Shown: positions 1 through 11,616 of the stretch, in pieces | How positions within the stretch are numbered: the first letter of the stretch is position 1 | How the letters are laid out: every line of letters begins with the position of its first letter | From: Agelas oroides | Taxonomy: Eukaryota; Porifera; Demospongiae; Agelasida; Agelasidae | Length of the DNA: 64,000 nt | Direction: 5' to 3' | NCBI GenBank assembly: GCA_949130485.1 | Contig: OX422184.1 | Span: 24,484,917 to 24,548,916 of the forward strand | The notes under the pieces: model-generated | The model's input: only the letters and a program-made list of their open reading frames with translations | Told to the model about the DNA's origin: nothing | Databases searched by the model: none | Made by a program: the position numbers and the translations under genes

Positions 1-3000
1 ACAGGTGTGACTGCATAGGTGCTACATAACAATGACAGGCACTACCTAGGTGCTAGCTAACTGATAACACATTCACAGTCATTAGCAGTTTATACCACAC
101 CAATAATGTTTGATTTTCATAGGAATTTTTGGGGGAAAAATTTTTTTTTGGTGTTTGATTTTGTTTCTTGAATGTGTTTGCATGCTTGGGAACTATAATA
201 TGTACCGCACTTACATTAATGATCTGCAATGAAGATAAATAGTTACACACACAATTTTGTCTTAACAACGTATCCAACTTTATGTACCAATCTCTGTAGA
301 CAGGATCATGCTTTACAAAGCATTATTGTATTCATACAACAACAATGTACAAACATTACTATACCCATACGAAAGTTTAACATAGTTTCTCTTTCATCTT
401 GTCATTGATGACCTGCTAAGACCAATTAGTGAAGCAAAGGAGTATAGATACTCATTTGTGCATTGTCTGTGCACCCTATTACTCAAGGCCTAGGTGAGGA
501 GTCCAGTGCTGCATGGACCAAGGTGAGGAGACCTATCCTCATTCCCAGACCACCCCCATTTATTGATCATGCATGCTAACTGACCTGTAATGACGTGTAT
601 TCTGAGTAAGCATGACTATAAATCAGTTAGATTTTACATGCATTCTATTTGCTTATGCCTTTGATGCCTAACCGGGCCAATCAACAATTTATTACAAAAC
701 ACACATGCGATCTGTGTGCTGTGTACATTGTTGCCTGTTTAATTGCTGTAATGTTCTGTATACTATGTGGAATGAAATTTATACACACGACACCTGTGAT
801 ACATTTTCTGCTTATGTGCTGCCAATGCATGTAGTTGCAATGTCTACCCAAGCTATTAAGCATTTTACAGTATTCAAGGCTAGTTTTTCAGTTTCTGTTC
901 AATGCTTTTCCCGTTTCTAGTTCCAACTCCTGCTTTTCCATAATTATACGAAGCCAGCTGTTTACCAAGAGGCGGGCACGTGTTGGGCACGAGACTAACC
1001 ACATTTAGCTATGTGGGCAGTTTGTAGCTGGTGGAATCTTGGAATGAAGGCAGCTAGTTCAGCTGGAATAATTCGATATCTGCTGTTACTACATAATTAT
1101 GAATTTTCACTTTGACTTTATACCCCCCGATAGTAGAGATGGGCAATACAATATCAATACCACCGATGCTTGGTTCCTCACAATTTTGATATGGTGCTTG
1201 GCTAGCTCACATGGACATTTGGCAGTTTCAGGTAAGGAATGGCGATGAAAGTAAAGATGATGTGCCTCGCCAAGAACATTGTTTGAAACCTTTTGTTCTA
1301 TATCGATAGCTTGCTCTGTTTGAATGTAGTTCTGTACCTTTTAATAGATTTGGAGAGGGAGCAGTCTCATTTTATTATTGTACTTTCCTATCAGACTGAA
1401 CAGAAACATGTAAGGTGTGCAAGCTTGTGTGAGCCCTAAACAAGTGTGGTATATGGTGAGAAAACATTGTCAGCTTTTTTTTTTGGGGGGGGGGGGGTGG
1501 AGGGGAGGGGGAGATGTACATGAATTCTGTCTTTAAATCATGTGCAGTGCGTTGTGCACATTGTTGTGTGACTGTGTAAAGTTGCCTTAGATCTGTCATG
1601 GCTGGTCTGACCATTTAATTTAGAGTATCCAACCTGAAATGTGAAGATGTATGCATTGATTCCAAGAATGTTCTGTGTTACCTCAACTTCACTTCCTCAT
1701 GGTGGTGCACCTACCTAGGCTGTGCAGATGATATCTGACCCCAACTTTAAACTACACATGAAGCCAGCCTGGTCAAGTACCAAAAACAAAAGAAAAACAA
1801 AGTAAAGAAATGAGAAAAACACACAACAACAATAAATTGCACAAACAAACAAAGCAGTAGCTTGGAAATTGAAGTGACTATCAGTGGCACTGGCAGAAAA
1901 AGGAATCTTATCAGACCTCATTAGCTACTGACCTCAGTCTTTGCACAGTTACTCTTCCTTGCCATCTAGCTTCCACTCACAAAATGACAGTCCTGTGCCA
2001 GTGTAATCTGTTAATTATATTGCCTAAGCAGAGTCATGTACACTGTACTTACTCCTAACCAGATGAAGGATCCACTAACACAGTCAAATGCATGCGTATG
2101 AACAATAGCTAAGAGTGTGCAACTCCCATAATCCCTGCGGTGAATTAATGTGCTTAGCAGGTAGTTAGCATGAATTTCTCACTATAGTCTATGGATACAA
2201 GTGCACTGTACATGGGCTGTGTGAACACTGTAGCAAACACCTGCTACAATGTTTTCACAGGATTCATTGCTGATTATCTACCTCATACTACACAGATGAT
2301 GGGTGTAGAAACCATATTAGTGGCACTCTTATTGTCCTGACATTATCAGTAATGCAAATCTGGTACTTTATCCACCACATCATGCATACAACCTGCATGT
2401 CACACAACGTGCATGCCACACAACGTGCATGTGTACACAACCTACCACAAGCAGAACTCGAATATTTCGAGAAACGGGGCCCGGGGTGTACGAATAAATA
2501 GAGTTTGTACGAAGTGAATAGAAGAAAAACGCGTGTAAGTTTTCGACACTAAGGAAACCGATCAGCAGGTACTTTTCTATAGTCTATAGCTTCAGTTAGT
2601 ATAAAAACTAGTAACAAGTAACTTTGGCTTCGATCTACGTCAGCATTCATATATATGCCTACGCTGGGCGAGCAACTTGAGGCTCCACAACTTACACTTC
2701 ACATAAACATGCATGTCAGTCACAAAGACTCTTAGCCGACATCGAAGAATTAACTTACAGCATGCTGCACAGCATTCGCTGAACGTTAGTCTCGCGAGAC
2801 TTCACACAAATAAACCTGCGGGAACACGCAGACTGACCCCTACCCTGGTTTATTTCGACATCGTCCCTGCCCGTACGATCAGAACCAAGAGCCAAAAGAA
2901 CGTGTTCATTCGCATTTGTGGACGTTGGAAACGCTCTCACCGTATTTTCGTCAACTCAGAGTGCTTGTGCTCAAACGCGCTTACGCTGTACGAACAATAG

Positions 3001-3150
3001 AAGAAAAAAAAAATTCTTTTTTACGTGTACGAATAAATTAGAGTACGTAAATTACCGTTTTATTTTCCAGGAAAAAGGGGGTGTACGGGTGTACGAATTA
3101 TTAGAAATTCTACACCATTCGATTGTCTTTTTGCATGTCAATAACTCACT
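1..3150. other. Intergenic stretch, no supported gene
   Basis: Only short chance ORFs of about 60-95 codons, without domain signal, were seen here. A T-run followed by a G-run lies at about 1478-1500. Short direct repeats of a GTGTACGAAT motif recur near 2487, 3026 and 3090 and suggest an old repeat. I see no promoter or RNA gene I can support. Confidence 0.5.
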
Positions 3151-3159
3151 ACTTTGGCT

Positions 3160-3344
3160 GCTTTCTCAGCATACAGAGATGTTGCTGGGAAGTTGTTTGA
3201 TTTCCATGGTGATAGACAGTTTCTCTTGTTGGAAATGGGCCCAGAACACAGCCAGTTGCAAGGAATTCTGCAAAGTGGGTGGCTATTTAACATAGAGGAC
3301 AAATATACTTTGCGTTTGGAGAACTAGGGAACCTTGCCTACCAG
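3160..3344 (+). pseudogene. Relic VWD-domain exon, paralogous to the VWD exon at 50696-50898
   Basis: The DNA aligns by eye with the first VWD exon of the main gene. Shared blocks include TACAGAGATGTT, TTTGATTTCCATGGTGAT, CAGAACACAGCCAG and GCCTACCAG followed by a GTGAGC donor. The GDPH start motif is not preserved and indels break the frame, so no continuous VWD reading frame remains. A preserved splice donor beside decayed coding sequence fits a degenerate copy of a tandemly duplicated gene. No matching second VWD exon was found after it. A functional alternative exon is unlikely because the frame is lost. Confidence 0.7.
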
Positions 3345-3559
3345 GTGAGCCTGTATTGTGTTCAATCACCACTGTATCAACAAGCTGTAGTTGCCATGTC
3401 AGTGTTTGTGTATATCATGTCAGTGCCTAACCTTGTGAAGGTGTCCACGAGCATGCTTTGAGAACTACAGTTGTAAGCAGTACACATGTACAGACACTTA
3501 TGAATCTAATTATGGATCTTTTGTCAAAAGAGTGGCAGCTTGGGTTGAAAGGAATAGAT

Positions 3560-3770
3560 CATTAATATTGAGTATGCCTTGGAGACTTTAATGGACCCAT
3601 CCCTAACAAAACAGGGCTATGAATCTTATTAACCCGCACTGGAATGTTCTTGATGTGCTGATTGGGGTCAATGAATCTCATTAAAGACACGTAATTCTGT
3701 CTTGAAGTCAGGCAATTTCCCACCATGCATATTCTAGACAGCTCTGTATGGCAACCATAGGGAACATTCC
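3560..3770 (-). repeat. Dispersed repeat, inverted copy of 55110-55320
   Basis: Segments such as GGGCTATGAATCTTATTAA, GGTCAATGAATCTCATTAA and the phrase around 3538-3560 match the reverse complement of the 55.1-55.3 kb region (TTAATGAGATTCATAGCCC and flanks). The two copies are diverged and oppositely oriented. No coding capacity is apparent. It is probably an old non-autonomous element of unknown class. Confidence 0.6.
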
Positions 3771-3916
3771 ATCCATTGGTCCTCATGAATGGTATCATGT
3801 TCTGTGGTAGCCTGGATTGGGTTCACTTGAAGGTTAGTAAGAAGTGGAATCATGTGAAATTTACTTACTACAACTTACTAAGCAACCTTAGCTGAAGAGA
3901 CAGTGACTTTTCTTGT

Positions 3917-4684
3917 ATGGTTTGTATTCAGCGCAACCAGAGGACAATTATTCAGCAGCTCCAAGACGAAGTGTCATCCTTCAGGTCTGAACTCGATAAG
4001 CTCCGAAAAGCTGACTCCCTGGAATCCTCAGCCACCCCCAAAACTAACAAAGCAGCGCTGGACGCTCTCAAGGACGTGCAACAGCTGAAGTCCTCTATCC
4101 ACGGCTATTCTACACAAAACAGACACGCCAAGCCTTCTTATGCCAAGATGGCTGCTGCTTCCAACTCAAGGAAACCACCTCATAAACCCACTAAAGGCCC
4201 CCATCCAGCTGGTGAATCTCCAAGTATAGCAGCCAAGGTTAAGGTTAAGGTCTCTGGTGCTAGGAAAATATGGGGAACAATGCGCGAAACTACTGTGAGA
4301 TCTGTCAAAGGGGTTATTTCAAAGCTGTGCAAGATTGAGTCTGGGTTTAAAGTCAAGCAAAAAGACCAACCTGGAGACTCTCTCCATAAGCCCAAATGGT
4401 GGTTTGTCATTCATGCCGATGAGTCTGATCTAGCCAAACTTGATTCAGGTTGGGTGGTGGTTTCAGACCACACTTCCTGGAAGCTTCAGCTCTGTTACAA
4501 ACCTGCTGATTTGCCTAACTCAGTCACACGACGACGTCCTGGAGTTGCAACACGATCAAGCACCACAAACGCACCAGCACCTGTAAGTGAGCCAGCCTCA
4601 CCGCTCACAACCGATGCAGCTGAATCCTCTCCTTTTTTAGGGGTAACCCCAGGAGAGACCGAAGAAGGCCTTCTCCTGCACTAA
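3917..4684 (+). CDS. LINE ORF1-like protein
   Basis: This 255-codon frame starts MVCIQRNQ. Residues about 1-60 are rich in heptad-like hydrophobic spacing (TIIQQLQDEV, LRKADSLE) and could form a coiled coil. A basic, Pro/Ser-rich stretch follows, then a middle region containing KPKWWFVIHADE and SWKLQLCYKP that may be the nucleic-acid-binding part. The C-terminus is Thr/Ser/Pro-rich. It ends two bases before the endonuclease frame begins, as expected for a bicistronic LINE. The start is probably not native, since an acceptor-like CAG lies just upstream and the element may be 5' truncated. The link to ORF1 rests mostly on position. Confidence 0.65.
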   Translation: MVCIQRNQRTIIQQLQDEVSSFRSELDKLRKADSLESSATPKTNKAALDALKDVQQLKSSIHGYSTQNRHAKPSYAKMAAASNSRKPPHKPTKGPHPAGESPSIAAKVKVKVSGARKIWGTMRETTVRSVKGVISKLCKIESGFKVKQKDQPGDSLHKPKWWFVIHADESDLAKLDSGWVVVSDHTSWKLQLCYKPADLPNSVTRRRPGVATRSSTTNAPAPVSEPASPLTTDAAESSPFLGVTPGETEEGLLLH

Positions 4685-4686
4685 AA

Positions 4687-5416
4687 CATCCAATCACCCT
4701 TTTGCATTATAATGCTAGGAGTCTGTATCCCAAACTTGATAGCCTCAAAGCTGAATGCCTTCTTCACAAGCCTTACATAGTTTGTATTACCGAAACATGG
4801 CTCAGTGATGATATCTCCAACCACGAACTTCACATTCCTGGTTATTGTGTTGTAAGACTTGATAGGTCTCGACATGGTGGAGGTGTCCTCATGTACATTA
4901 GCAACTTGTTTACTTACAATACTGCTTTTGTAGGCAATCAAACTTTTGAATGCATCATTGTGTCTTTTGGGTTCCTTTCGTGTAAATTTTGTGTTTGTCT
5001 TTTATATAGACCACCTAGCTCTCAGGGTGTTTTGGATTGTTTGTTTTCCACGTTATCTAACCTGCATGTATCTTTATTTTCTAACTTCTTTATAGTTGGG
5101 GATTTTAACATTAATGTTTCTAACCCGAGTCACCCGCTTTACTCACTGCTGTTTACTATTACTTCTAGTTTTTCACTATATCAGGCTGTTAACGATTTTA
5201 CTCATTTCAATTTTAATGGAAATCATTCCATCATTGACTTAGTTTTTATATCATCCCCTTCCCACTTAAATTCTTGTTACACCATCCCTCCCCTCTCTAC
5301 CTCTGATCACAAAGGTCTACTTGTCTCTTTTCACACAGATGTGGCCGTCAAAAGACCATCTTCCAACTCACGGAGAACCGTTTGGTGTTACTCTCATGCC
5401 AACTTTGAGTTAGCTG
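4687..5416 (+). pseudogene. LINE ORF2 N-terminal part: APE-type endonuclease
   Basis: The frame shows the ordered motifs of exonuclease-endonuclease-phosphatase domains: HYNARSL near the start, ITETWL, RHGGGVLMYI, LYRPPS, VGDFNI, IDLVF and a final STSDHKGL. These carry the expected catalytic Glu, Asp/Asn and SDH residues. In the family this domain nicks target DNA to prime reverse transcription. The reading continues upstream of the first possible start as HPIT, overlapping the end of ORF1. A frameshift near 5409 ends the frame in TATTAG, and the sense of the protein continues in another frame (DLLDATDWH). Confidence 0.88.
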
Positions 5417-5576
5417 TGACCTATTAGATGCAACCGACTGGCACTCAATGTTCTCAAATGCAACCAATGTGAATGTGCTCTGGTCAACTTTCCACAAGGT
5501 TTCTTGAAGTTATGGACATCTGTATTCCCAAAAAACGACTTCCACCTAAAAACATCTTCCCTGGCTCTCTCCTATA

Positions 5577-6896
5577 TTGCTTAGTGCAATAAAAAGTCTT
5601 TTCAGGACATACAAACGTACTGGCTCAGTCAATAAATTTGAAGAATACAAGAAACAAAGAAATCTTATCACTACAGCTATCCGCCATGCTAAAAGGTCTT
5701 TCCTCAATCAGCTTCATCAGGCCGACTCCAAAACATTTTGGAGGGTCATTAAGTCTCTGTCTAAACAACCATCCAGTATTCCAACTCTCTCTACTGGAGA
5801 CTCTCATGCCACTAATGATTACGACAAAGCTAACTGTCTAAACAAACAGTTCTACAACAATTTTAATTATCCCCATCCACCATTAAATACTGTCCCTTTG
5901 CAAGCCAACCCAAACCCAGAATATTGTCCTGATGATCTCCTATGTACTGAAGATGAAGTATTTGGACTGATACTTGGGCTTGACAAGAGCAAATCTACTG
6001 GTCCAGATGAAATTTCTGCTAAGATGCTTAAAGGTACCATTTTCAGTATTGTTCCCAGTGTGACAAAGCTTTTCAACCTTTCAATTCAAAACTTCACCTT
6101 CCCTGAACTCTGGAAATATGCTAGAATTGTCCCAGTACCTAAAAAGGGAGACTTGTCATTGCCAGAAAATTATCGCCCTATCTCGATTTTATCACTACTG
6201 AGCAAGCTTCTTGAAAGACATATTTACCAAATCATTTCCAACCACCTGCTTATACACTATCCAATCTCTGACAGGCAGTGGGGCTTTTCCCGTGGTAAAT
6301 CAGCCCTGCTGTCTTTTTCACACGACTGTTTGCAAACCCTTAACAACAAGGCTGAGGTATGCTCAGTGTTCTTTGACATCAGCAAGGCATTTGACTCAGT
6401 TCCTCACGTTCTCTTGCTTCAAAAGTTATCCTCAATTAACCTCAACCCTTACATCACAAGATGGGTCCAAAGTTACCTGACCCACCGAACACAATGTGTT
6501 GTTGTAAATGGAACCGAGTCTCCAGCATTACCAGTTGTTTCCGGAGTTCCACAAGGATCAGTGCTCGGTCCTCTTCTTTTCCTTATCTATATTAACGACG
6601 TCACTTGTGTTGTATCTAACGGAAAGATCATTATCTATGCTGACGATATAGCCCTATATCAAATTATTCACTCTCCTATTGACTTCATACTTGTGCGACA
6701 AAACATCAATTCTATCTGCGCATGGGTTGAACAAAACTCTCTGCTCCTCAACACATTGAAGTGTTGTTATTTACTGTTCTCAAGGACGCCTAACCCAACT
6801 CTCCCTTCATCTCCCCTGCTAGTCAACAACACTGTTTTGCATATGGCTAAAGAATTCAAATATCTTGGAGTTACCTTCTCCTCGGACGCATCCTGT
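5577..6896 (+). pseudogene. LINE ORF2 C-terminal part: reverse transcriptase
   Basis: The 456-codon frame has clear RT motifs: YRPISILSLLSKLLER, FDISKAFDSVPH (motif A), GVPQGSVLGPLLFLIYIND (motif B), the catalytic YADDIALY (motif C) and KEFKYLGV (motif E). The catalytic Asp pair is intact. The C-terminal third of a typical LINE ORF2 is missing. The last roughly 16 residues (SLIPRPLPDC and after) come from a fused repeat, not the RT. Upstream frameshifts mean it cannot be made with the endonuclease as one protein. Confidence 0.92.
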
Positions 6897-7112
6897 AGCC
6901 TCATTCCCAGGCCACTCCCAGATTGTATCTCGCAGCTGCAGCCGTAGAGAAAATCGGGATTTTTTCCCACTAGGCTATGTATTCCCTAGAAGCCCATGGT
7001 ACAACTACTTGGCCACCACACTTCACTGCCTACGCTATAATTGACCACAATGACGTCAAACGCCCCAATTAGCTTATTATTCATTTTACTTCCGTTGAGT
7101 TTTGTTCGTAGC

Positions 7113-7393
7113 TGTGGCTGACGTAGTCCATCAAGCCAGCCCATCTCTCATCCTCCAGAAAAGTGAGAGAAGGTCTAGCAGATGTCATAGTTCACAGCAT
7201 GTTTAATCTGCAGCCCTAAAACTGCACCAGTATTAGTCTTACATACTGAAGCCTGCTACTGTCACAAAATGCAACAGTGTGATCTGATTGGTCATGCAGC
7301 ATCTCATGCATACTAATAACATCTGCTAGACCCTCTCTCACTTTAATGGAAGGTAAGAGATGGTCTGGCTTGATAGACTATGGCTGACGTAGT
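7113..7393. mobile_element. Foldback element (MITE) with flanking direct repeat
   Basis: Inverted arms of about 60 bp lie at about 7128-7180 (CCATCAAGCCAGCCCATCTC) and 7325-7380 (AGAGATGGTCTGGCTTGATA). The 13-mer TGGCTGACGTAGT occurs at both edges, 7115-7127 and 7381-7393, and could be a long target-site duplication. No ORF lies inside. The element sits just upstream of the ZSWIM3-like pseudogene. Confidence 0.75.
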
Positions 7394-7556
7394 GCTGAAT
7401 TTGCTTTAATATCAGCCATATGCATCTAGATCTCAGTGCTGGCACCAGAGAGAATGAAATTTTCCGAAATATTGGAACTCGGACAATTGTGATTTCCAAC
7501 CGCTTACTAGGATGAAGCGAAAGTGCCACAGTGAAAGGTCTAATTACAGATGGATC

Positions 7557-9319
7557 ATGGAATTGATGCAAACAGCTGCGTCTGCCGTCTCATTTTCACT
7601 TGGGGACCGTTTCCGGTCATTTGGAGAGTTAGAAGACAAGCTGAAGTGATATGAAGAGTCGACATTCACGAAGTTTTGGAAAAGAGACTGCAGAACAGTG
7701 GAAGCCGCCACCGGGAGACGCATGGACAGAGCCCTAGCTAATTGACAGATTGTATCACATACTATGAGGTCACCTACTGCTGTATTCATGGAGGAAGAAA
7801 GTTTAAAGCACGAGGGGAAGGCAAGCGTGCAACTATGTAGCTAAGTGTACATTCAGATCTGTGATGATGTACAAGGTGTGACTTACCAGGGCTAATGTAT
7901 GATTTTTGAACTTAAAGCCCATCAAAGTTTTAGAACCTGCCCAATACAATAATACGCCACATGGGTGTACGCAGTTACTACTAGATGGTGTCTGGGGGAA
8001 GGTGATAGATTAGGCACTACACATGCTTCTTGTTGTTGAAGTTACATGTATCACTCACACATTGATTCTGTATTCTCCAACTCAGGACCTTTCGGAAAGA
8101 CTGCCTGACTGAGCTTGCGTTGTGGGCCTCAGAAGATGGTCAGGCTTTAGTTGTGAGAGCTTTCAATGACAGTCATAACCATCAGATAAGCAGGGTAAGT
8201 TTATCCCTGAAGTATCATGGCTAGAAATATGTGCACACGGAGAATTGCAATGTCCTGAAATGTCCATATATTCATACCGTTTCCGTTTTCATTCGCTAGT
8301 ACATAGCCTATATAAAATGTATTGATGTCCTTGTGCACATACTAGATTTCTAGCCATGTTGTCATAACCTGTCAATCAAGTATGCATAGTTTATCAATCA
8401 ATAAACGGAGGTTTGCTAAAGCTATTCTTAAAAATGAATTTTTAGCTGTTCGTTGGAGCAGGAGCAAATATTAACCACAAGCAGGGACAGAGTAGGAGCA
8501 AGAAGCGTACACACTATTCCAATACACACACAGTCAAGAAGTTAGTTAAGTGTATTTGATATTCTCGCTCCTATGTACTCCCTTCCCTGCTCAACTTCAT
8601 TTTCCACCTCTTGTTTGAACCTGTGTGTGGGGTTTGCTTTAATTAGACCTTCATAGCTTTTGCTATTAGGTAAGTGTACAGGTTTGGTAGAATGATGCAG
8701 CACTTTATGTTTGTGCTGCAATAACGCATATATTGACTTCATTGTTGGCTTCCCTATTTAGGTGCATGTGTAACTGTTCTGGTCAACAGTGTCAATGATT
8801 TACACGGGATCTTCTTTCAGGATGAAGGAATGAAGCAGGCATTTGCAGCTTACCCAGAACTGTTGTGCATTGATGCCACATACAAGCTCCTTGAGCTGCG
8901 CCTCCCTCTGTACATTATGCTTGCAGAAGACGGCAATGGGCAGAGTGAGATTGTCTGTGCTTTCCTGCTGCTGGAAGAGACAGAATCTTCACTCAAGACA
9001 GTTGCTGGCCTCTTCAAGGAGCAGAATCCGGCTTGGGAATCTGTACATGTCCTGATGGCAGACAAGGATATTACAGAACGGGAAGTGCTGGCGAGCAGCT
9101 TCCCAGGTGCTGAGCTTTTGATTTGTCTTTATCATACGTTCCGTTCATTTCGACGCGAAATTTCGAGTGAAAAGATGGGCATTACGTCTGGACAACGCAA
9201 CATGTGCCTGAGAGTTTGCAACAGATGGCATATGCCCCAAGTGAGCAGAAGTACATGGAGCTGTACTCGCAGTTCAAAAGTTGTGCTCCTTCTACTGTGG
9301 TTGAGTACTGAAGCAGCCC
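7557..9319 (+). pseudogene. ZSWIM3/MULE-transposase-like pseudogene
   Basis: Three blocks match ZSWIM1/3-type proteins, which derive from Mutator-like transposases. Block 1 (7557-7860) has GDRFRSFGELEDKLK, then an in-frame TGA at 7647-7649, then TKFWKRDCRTVEAA, and continues after a frameshift near 7740 as CCIHGGRKFKARGEGKR. Block 2 (8086-8194, between AG and GTAAGT) has TFRKDCLTEL and FNDSHNHQIS, the Cys/His zinc-binding portion. Block 3 (8762-9319) is the DDE/MULE core: CIDATYKL, LPLYIML, VHVLMADKDITERE, LICLYHTFRSFRREI. A further frameshift near 9215 follows; the protein sense resumes as YAPSEQKYMELYSQF and ends in a stop. The SWIM finger is absent. The lesions indicate a dead gene or a dead MULE; these cannot be told apart here. 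Confidence 0.85.
8762..9215 (+). CDS. MULE transposase-core exon of the ZSWIM3-like pseudogene
   Basis: This is the longest open part of the pseudogene. It is open upstream of the first ATG at 8830, where VNDLHGIFFQDEGMK still aligns with the family, so 8830 is not a true start. A possible acceptor, CTATTTAG, ends at 8761. The first catalytic Asp lies in CIDATYK and the second in MADKD; the third acidic residue would be beyond the frameshift. Splice phases of the neighbouring blocks do not fit together cleanly, which fits loss of function. Confidence 0.7.
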
Positions 9320-9564
9320 CCTAAATCAAAGAATTGGTATTGTAGTTTGTAACAGTCACCCACTTAGCTAAGTCATGTTACAAAGTGTAATTTGTCGTTT
9401 TCACTTTTTCACTTATGTGCTGCTATACGTCATAGGTTTCAGTTCACATCTGAGTCACTGATAATGTTGTTCTTGGTCATAGTAGCTACATGTACCCATG
9501 AGTGTTATTCAACTTGCAACTGTTGCATGCGTTCATATGCTTCTGTAACATCGCTACGCGATCG

Positions 9565-9627
9565 TAGTCTCGTGCCCAGACTATTTTTCGCACGCGGAGG
9601 GGAAAAATAGTCTGGGAACGAGACTAA
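9565..9627. repeat. Short foldback repeat of the TAGTCTCG/CGAGACTA family
   Basis: Arms TAGTCTCGTGCCCAGACTAT and ATAGTCTGGGAACGAGACTA surround a centre of about 23 bases with GCACGCGG. Similar foldbacks beginning TAGCCTCRTTCC occur at about 6897, 21971, 22783, 33091 and 47090. They seem to be a very abundant small element in this genome. Confidence 0.7.
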
Positions 9628-9654
9628 CGCAATCGATGGGCTGCTACGCGGAAA

Positions 9655-9925
9655 GCTAGGGCGACTATGGTGGCCCAGTAGTGCACTCCGACGCCGCGTC
9701 CGTAGCGGGACCGCCCGTGTTCCGCATTTTGTCCGCACTACTCCCGTAGTCTTTCCGCACAGTTTCCGCAGCATCTCCGCAATCTTTCCACATTGTTCCC
9801 GCGGTATTTCCGCATTGTTACTACTCCGTAGTCTTTCCGCACCGTTTCCGCAGCATCTCCGCAGTCTTTCCGCATTGTTCCCGCGGTGTCTCCGCACTGT
9901 TGCCGCAGTACTTCCGCAGTCTTGT
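9655..9925 (+). repeat. TTCCGCA-rich repeat, inverted partner at 11670-11800
   Basis: The segment starts with GACTATGGTGGCCCAGTAG, then has many TTCCGCA/TTCCCGC units about 13-15 bp apart (CCGCAGTCTTTCCGCA, TTCCGCATTGTTCCCGCGG). The reverse complement of the unique start recurs at about 11775-11800, preceded by GCGGAAAG-type units. A short related piece lies near 59397-59500. The pair may be the long inverted termini of one 2.1-kb element. Confidence 0.7.
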
Positions 9926-10543
9926 TTTAGTCAGGAACTGCAGTATAGCTACACAACAGAGCGTTTCTCTTGTCTAGGCAGGTTCATTTGAGTGAGAAGA
10001 CTGTGGCCGAAGCTCTGAGCGAGCAAGAGTGATGTATTCAGCTATGGTAGTGTTTGCTTAGTATTTATGTATACTCACTGGTTATTTCTTTCAAGCAAGT
10101 GATGGAAATTATATGCAGTCAACATGATGACTGCATGCATGACTATCAACTTTTATTCTTCGTTATTTCATACCATGCATAATCACATGTATCAACTTTA
10201 CATCCATCATACACACTACTGTCCAGTTTGTTATACATCAATTAGTTGCCCCGAATGCTTCATATAAAAGCTTTTCATGATCAGTTTATTTACCAGTATC
10301 ATGCACGAACACAATTTTAAGACATGCATGTTTCAATGTGTGAATTTATAAGGACATGGACTTCAATGGAGGCATGTTCATTGAAATGGGGATGAATCAA
10401 AGGTGGAGTTGCTTTCTTCACTGCTTGTACCCACACAGCATGTTCAGCAGCTCCTGCATATATAGCATGGAAGACATGCAGTCATAAGATGAATGCATAA
10501 AATTAATGATGTCATCATGCCGGCACTCTTGGTTCAGCTAAAT

Positions 10544-11109
10544 CAGTGGCGTAGGAACCGTAGCGGCCGTAGCGGCTTTGGCCGCTACACTTTTTAGGCC
10601 ACAAATTAATATTCATAACCTGCTAAAGTTACTATACAGTGGCGTAGGAACCGTAGCGGCTTTGGCCGCTGCACTTTTTAGGCCGCAAATTAATATTCAT
10701 AACCTGCTAAGTTATACTAATAGCTCAAGCTAGCCTCGTTCCCAGCCTCTTCGTTGCATCGGTCTCATATGCAGTTACATGCGTACATTTCCGCAGTACA
10801 TGCACTATAAAAGCGATCGAAATCTACATGTACAAGCGACGAAAGCTGGGCCGTCTCCTGCGAACAGTATCTTACCCGTTTTCCACATAAATTGAATATT
10901 TTACTGGACGGTTGGGAAGGTTTGAGAACGATGCTAGAATATTACATATCCTTGAAAAAAGGCTTTAATTAAGTGCTGTCTGAAGGTGCACACTTTAAAA
11001 AAAAAAAATTCGCCGCCGCGCTACGCGCGGCGAAATCATTTTTCCCCACCGCGCTTTGCGCAGCACACCATGCATGGCCTCTACACTTCAAATTTGCTTC
11101 CTACGCCCA
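10544..11109. mobile_element. hAT-like non-autonomous element with internal duplication
   Basis: The left end CAGTGGCGTAGGAA and right end TTCCTACGCCCATG are near-perfect inverted termini and resemble CAG...CTG hAT ends. The left ~90 bases are duplicated in tandem: 10544 and 10638 both start CAGTGGCGTAGGAACCGTAG and run to AATATTCATAACCTGCTAA. Near 11010 a GC palindrome (CGCGCTACGCGCGG) follows an A-run. No transposase ORF was found. Confidence 0.6.
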
Positions 11110-11569
11110 TGTAAATGGAAATGTATTGACACACCCAGGCTATTATAGTACAAAAACAACTGCTTCTGTAGTGTGTGGATATGAATGCCAGACAATATCA
11201 TAATGCCTTTTCAACACTGTACGCAGAAAATGATAGCCTCATATAATTATATCCATTTGAAGTTAACTAGGTGTACCTTATTATGTCTTGGTGGGCCATA
11301 TACGGTAGGTATCATCCTCATGACTGTTGCATGCAGTTGGCACACAAGACCATGCACACAACTTAATTGTATACCTTTTCTAATGCTGTAAACACTCCAA
11401 TGAATATCCTCAGCTGATACGACCGTCACGCCCATGAATATAGAAGTAATCTGTCAACAACCGTATATTAGCATGCGATCTCAAGTTGCAGCACCACAAT
11501 TACAACTCCTCATCATCACAGCTCTCGCCATCAAACTCTCTTTGGCTAAGCAGATATATAATCACGTGA

Positions 11570-11616
11570 CACCATAGATAATAGAGCGGGAAACCCCGCT
11601 CTGTTATCTACGGTGA
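11570..11616. repeat. Strong short hairpin
   Basis: Arms CACCATAGATAATAGAGCGGG and CCCGCTCTGTTATCTACGGTG can pair with a small AAAC-type loop. The function is unknown. It is most likely a tiny foldback element or the relic of one. Confidence 0.6.

Larger units (their letters stand above)
3905..6895 (+). mobile_element. Defective non-LTR retrotransposon (LINE) with ORF1, endonuclease and reverse transcriptase
   Basis: The order is an ORF1-like protein, an APE-type endonuclease and a reverse transcriptase, all on the plus strand. This architecture and the RT motifs fit CR1/L2-like LINEs, though the clade is only a guess. The element is dead. The EN and RT parts lie in different frames with at least three frameshifts between about 5405 and 5580. 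The RT domain stops just after the KYLGV motif, where sequence typical of a short inverted-repeat family (TAGCCTCATTCCCAGG) begins near 6897. No 5' UTR, 3' tail or target-site duplication could be placed. Confidence 0.88.

Noticed and set aside
9505-9897. 130-codon minus ORF rich in Arg (ERLRRCCGNGAER)
   Set aside because: It overlies TTCCGCA repeats; the open frame follows from repeat composition.
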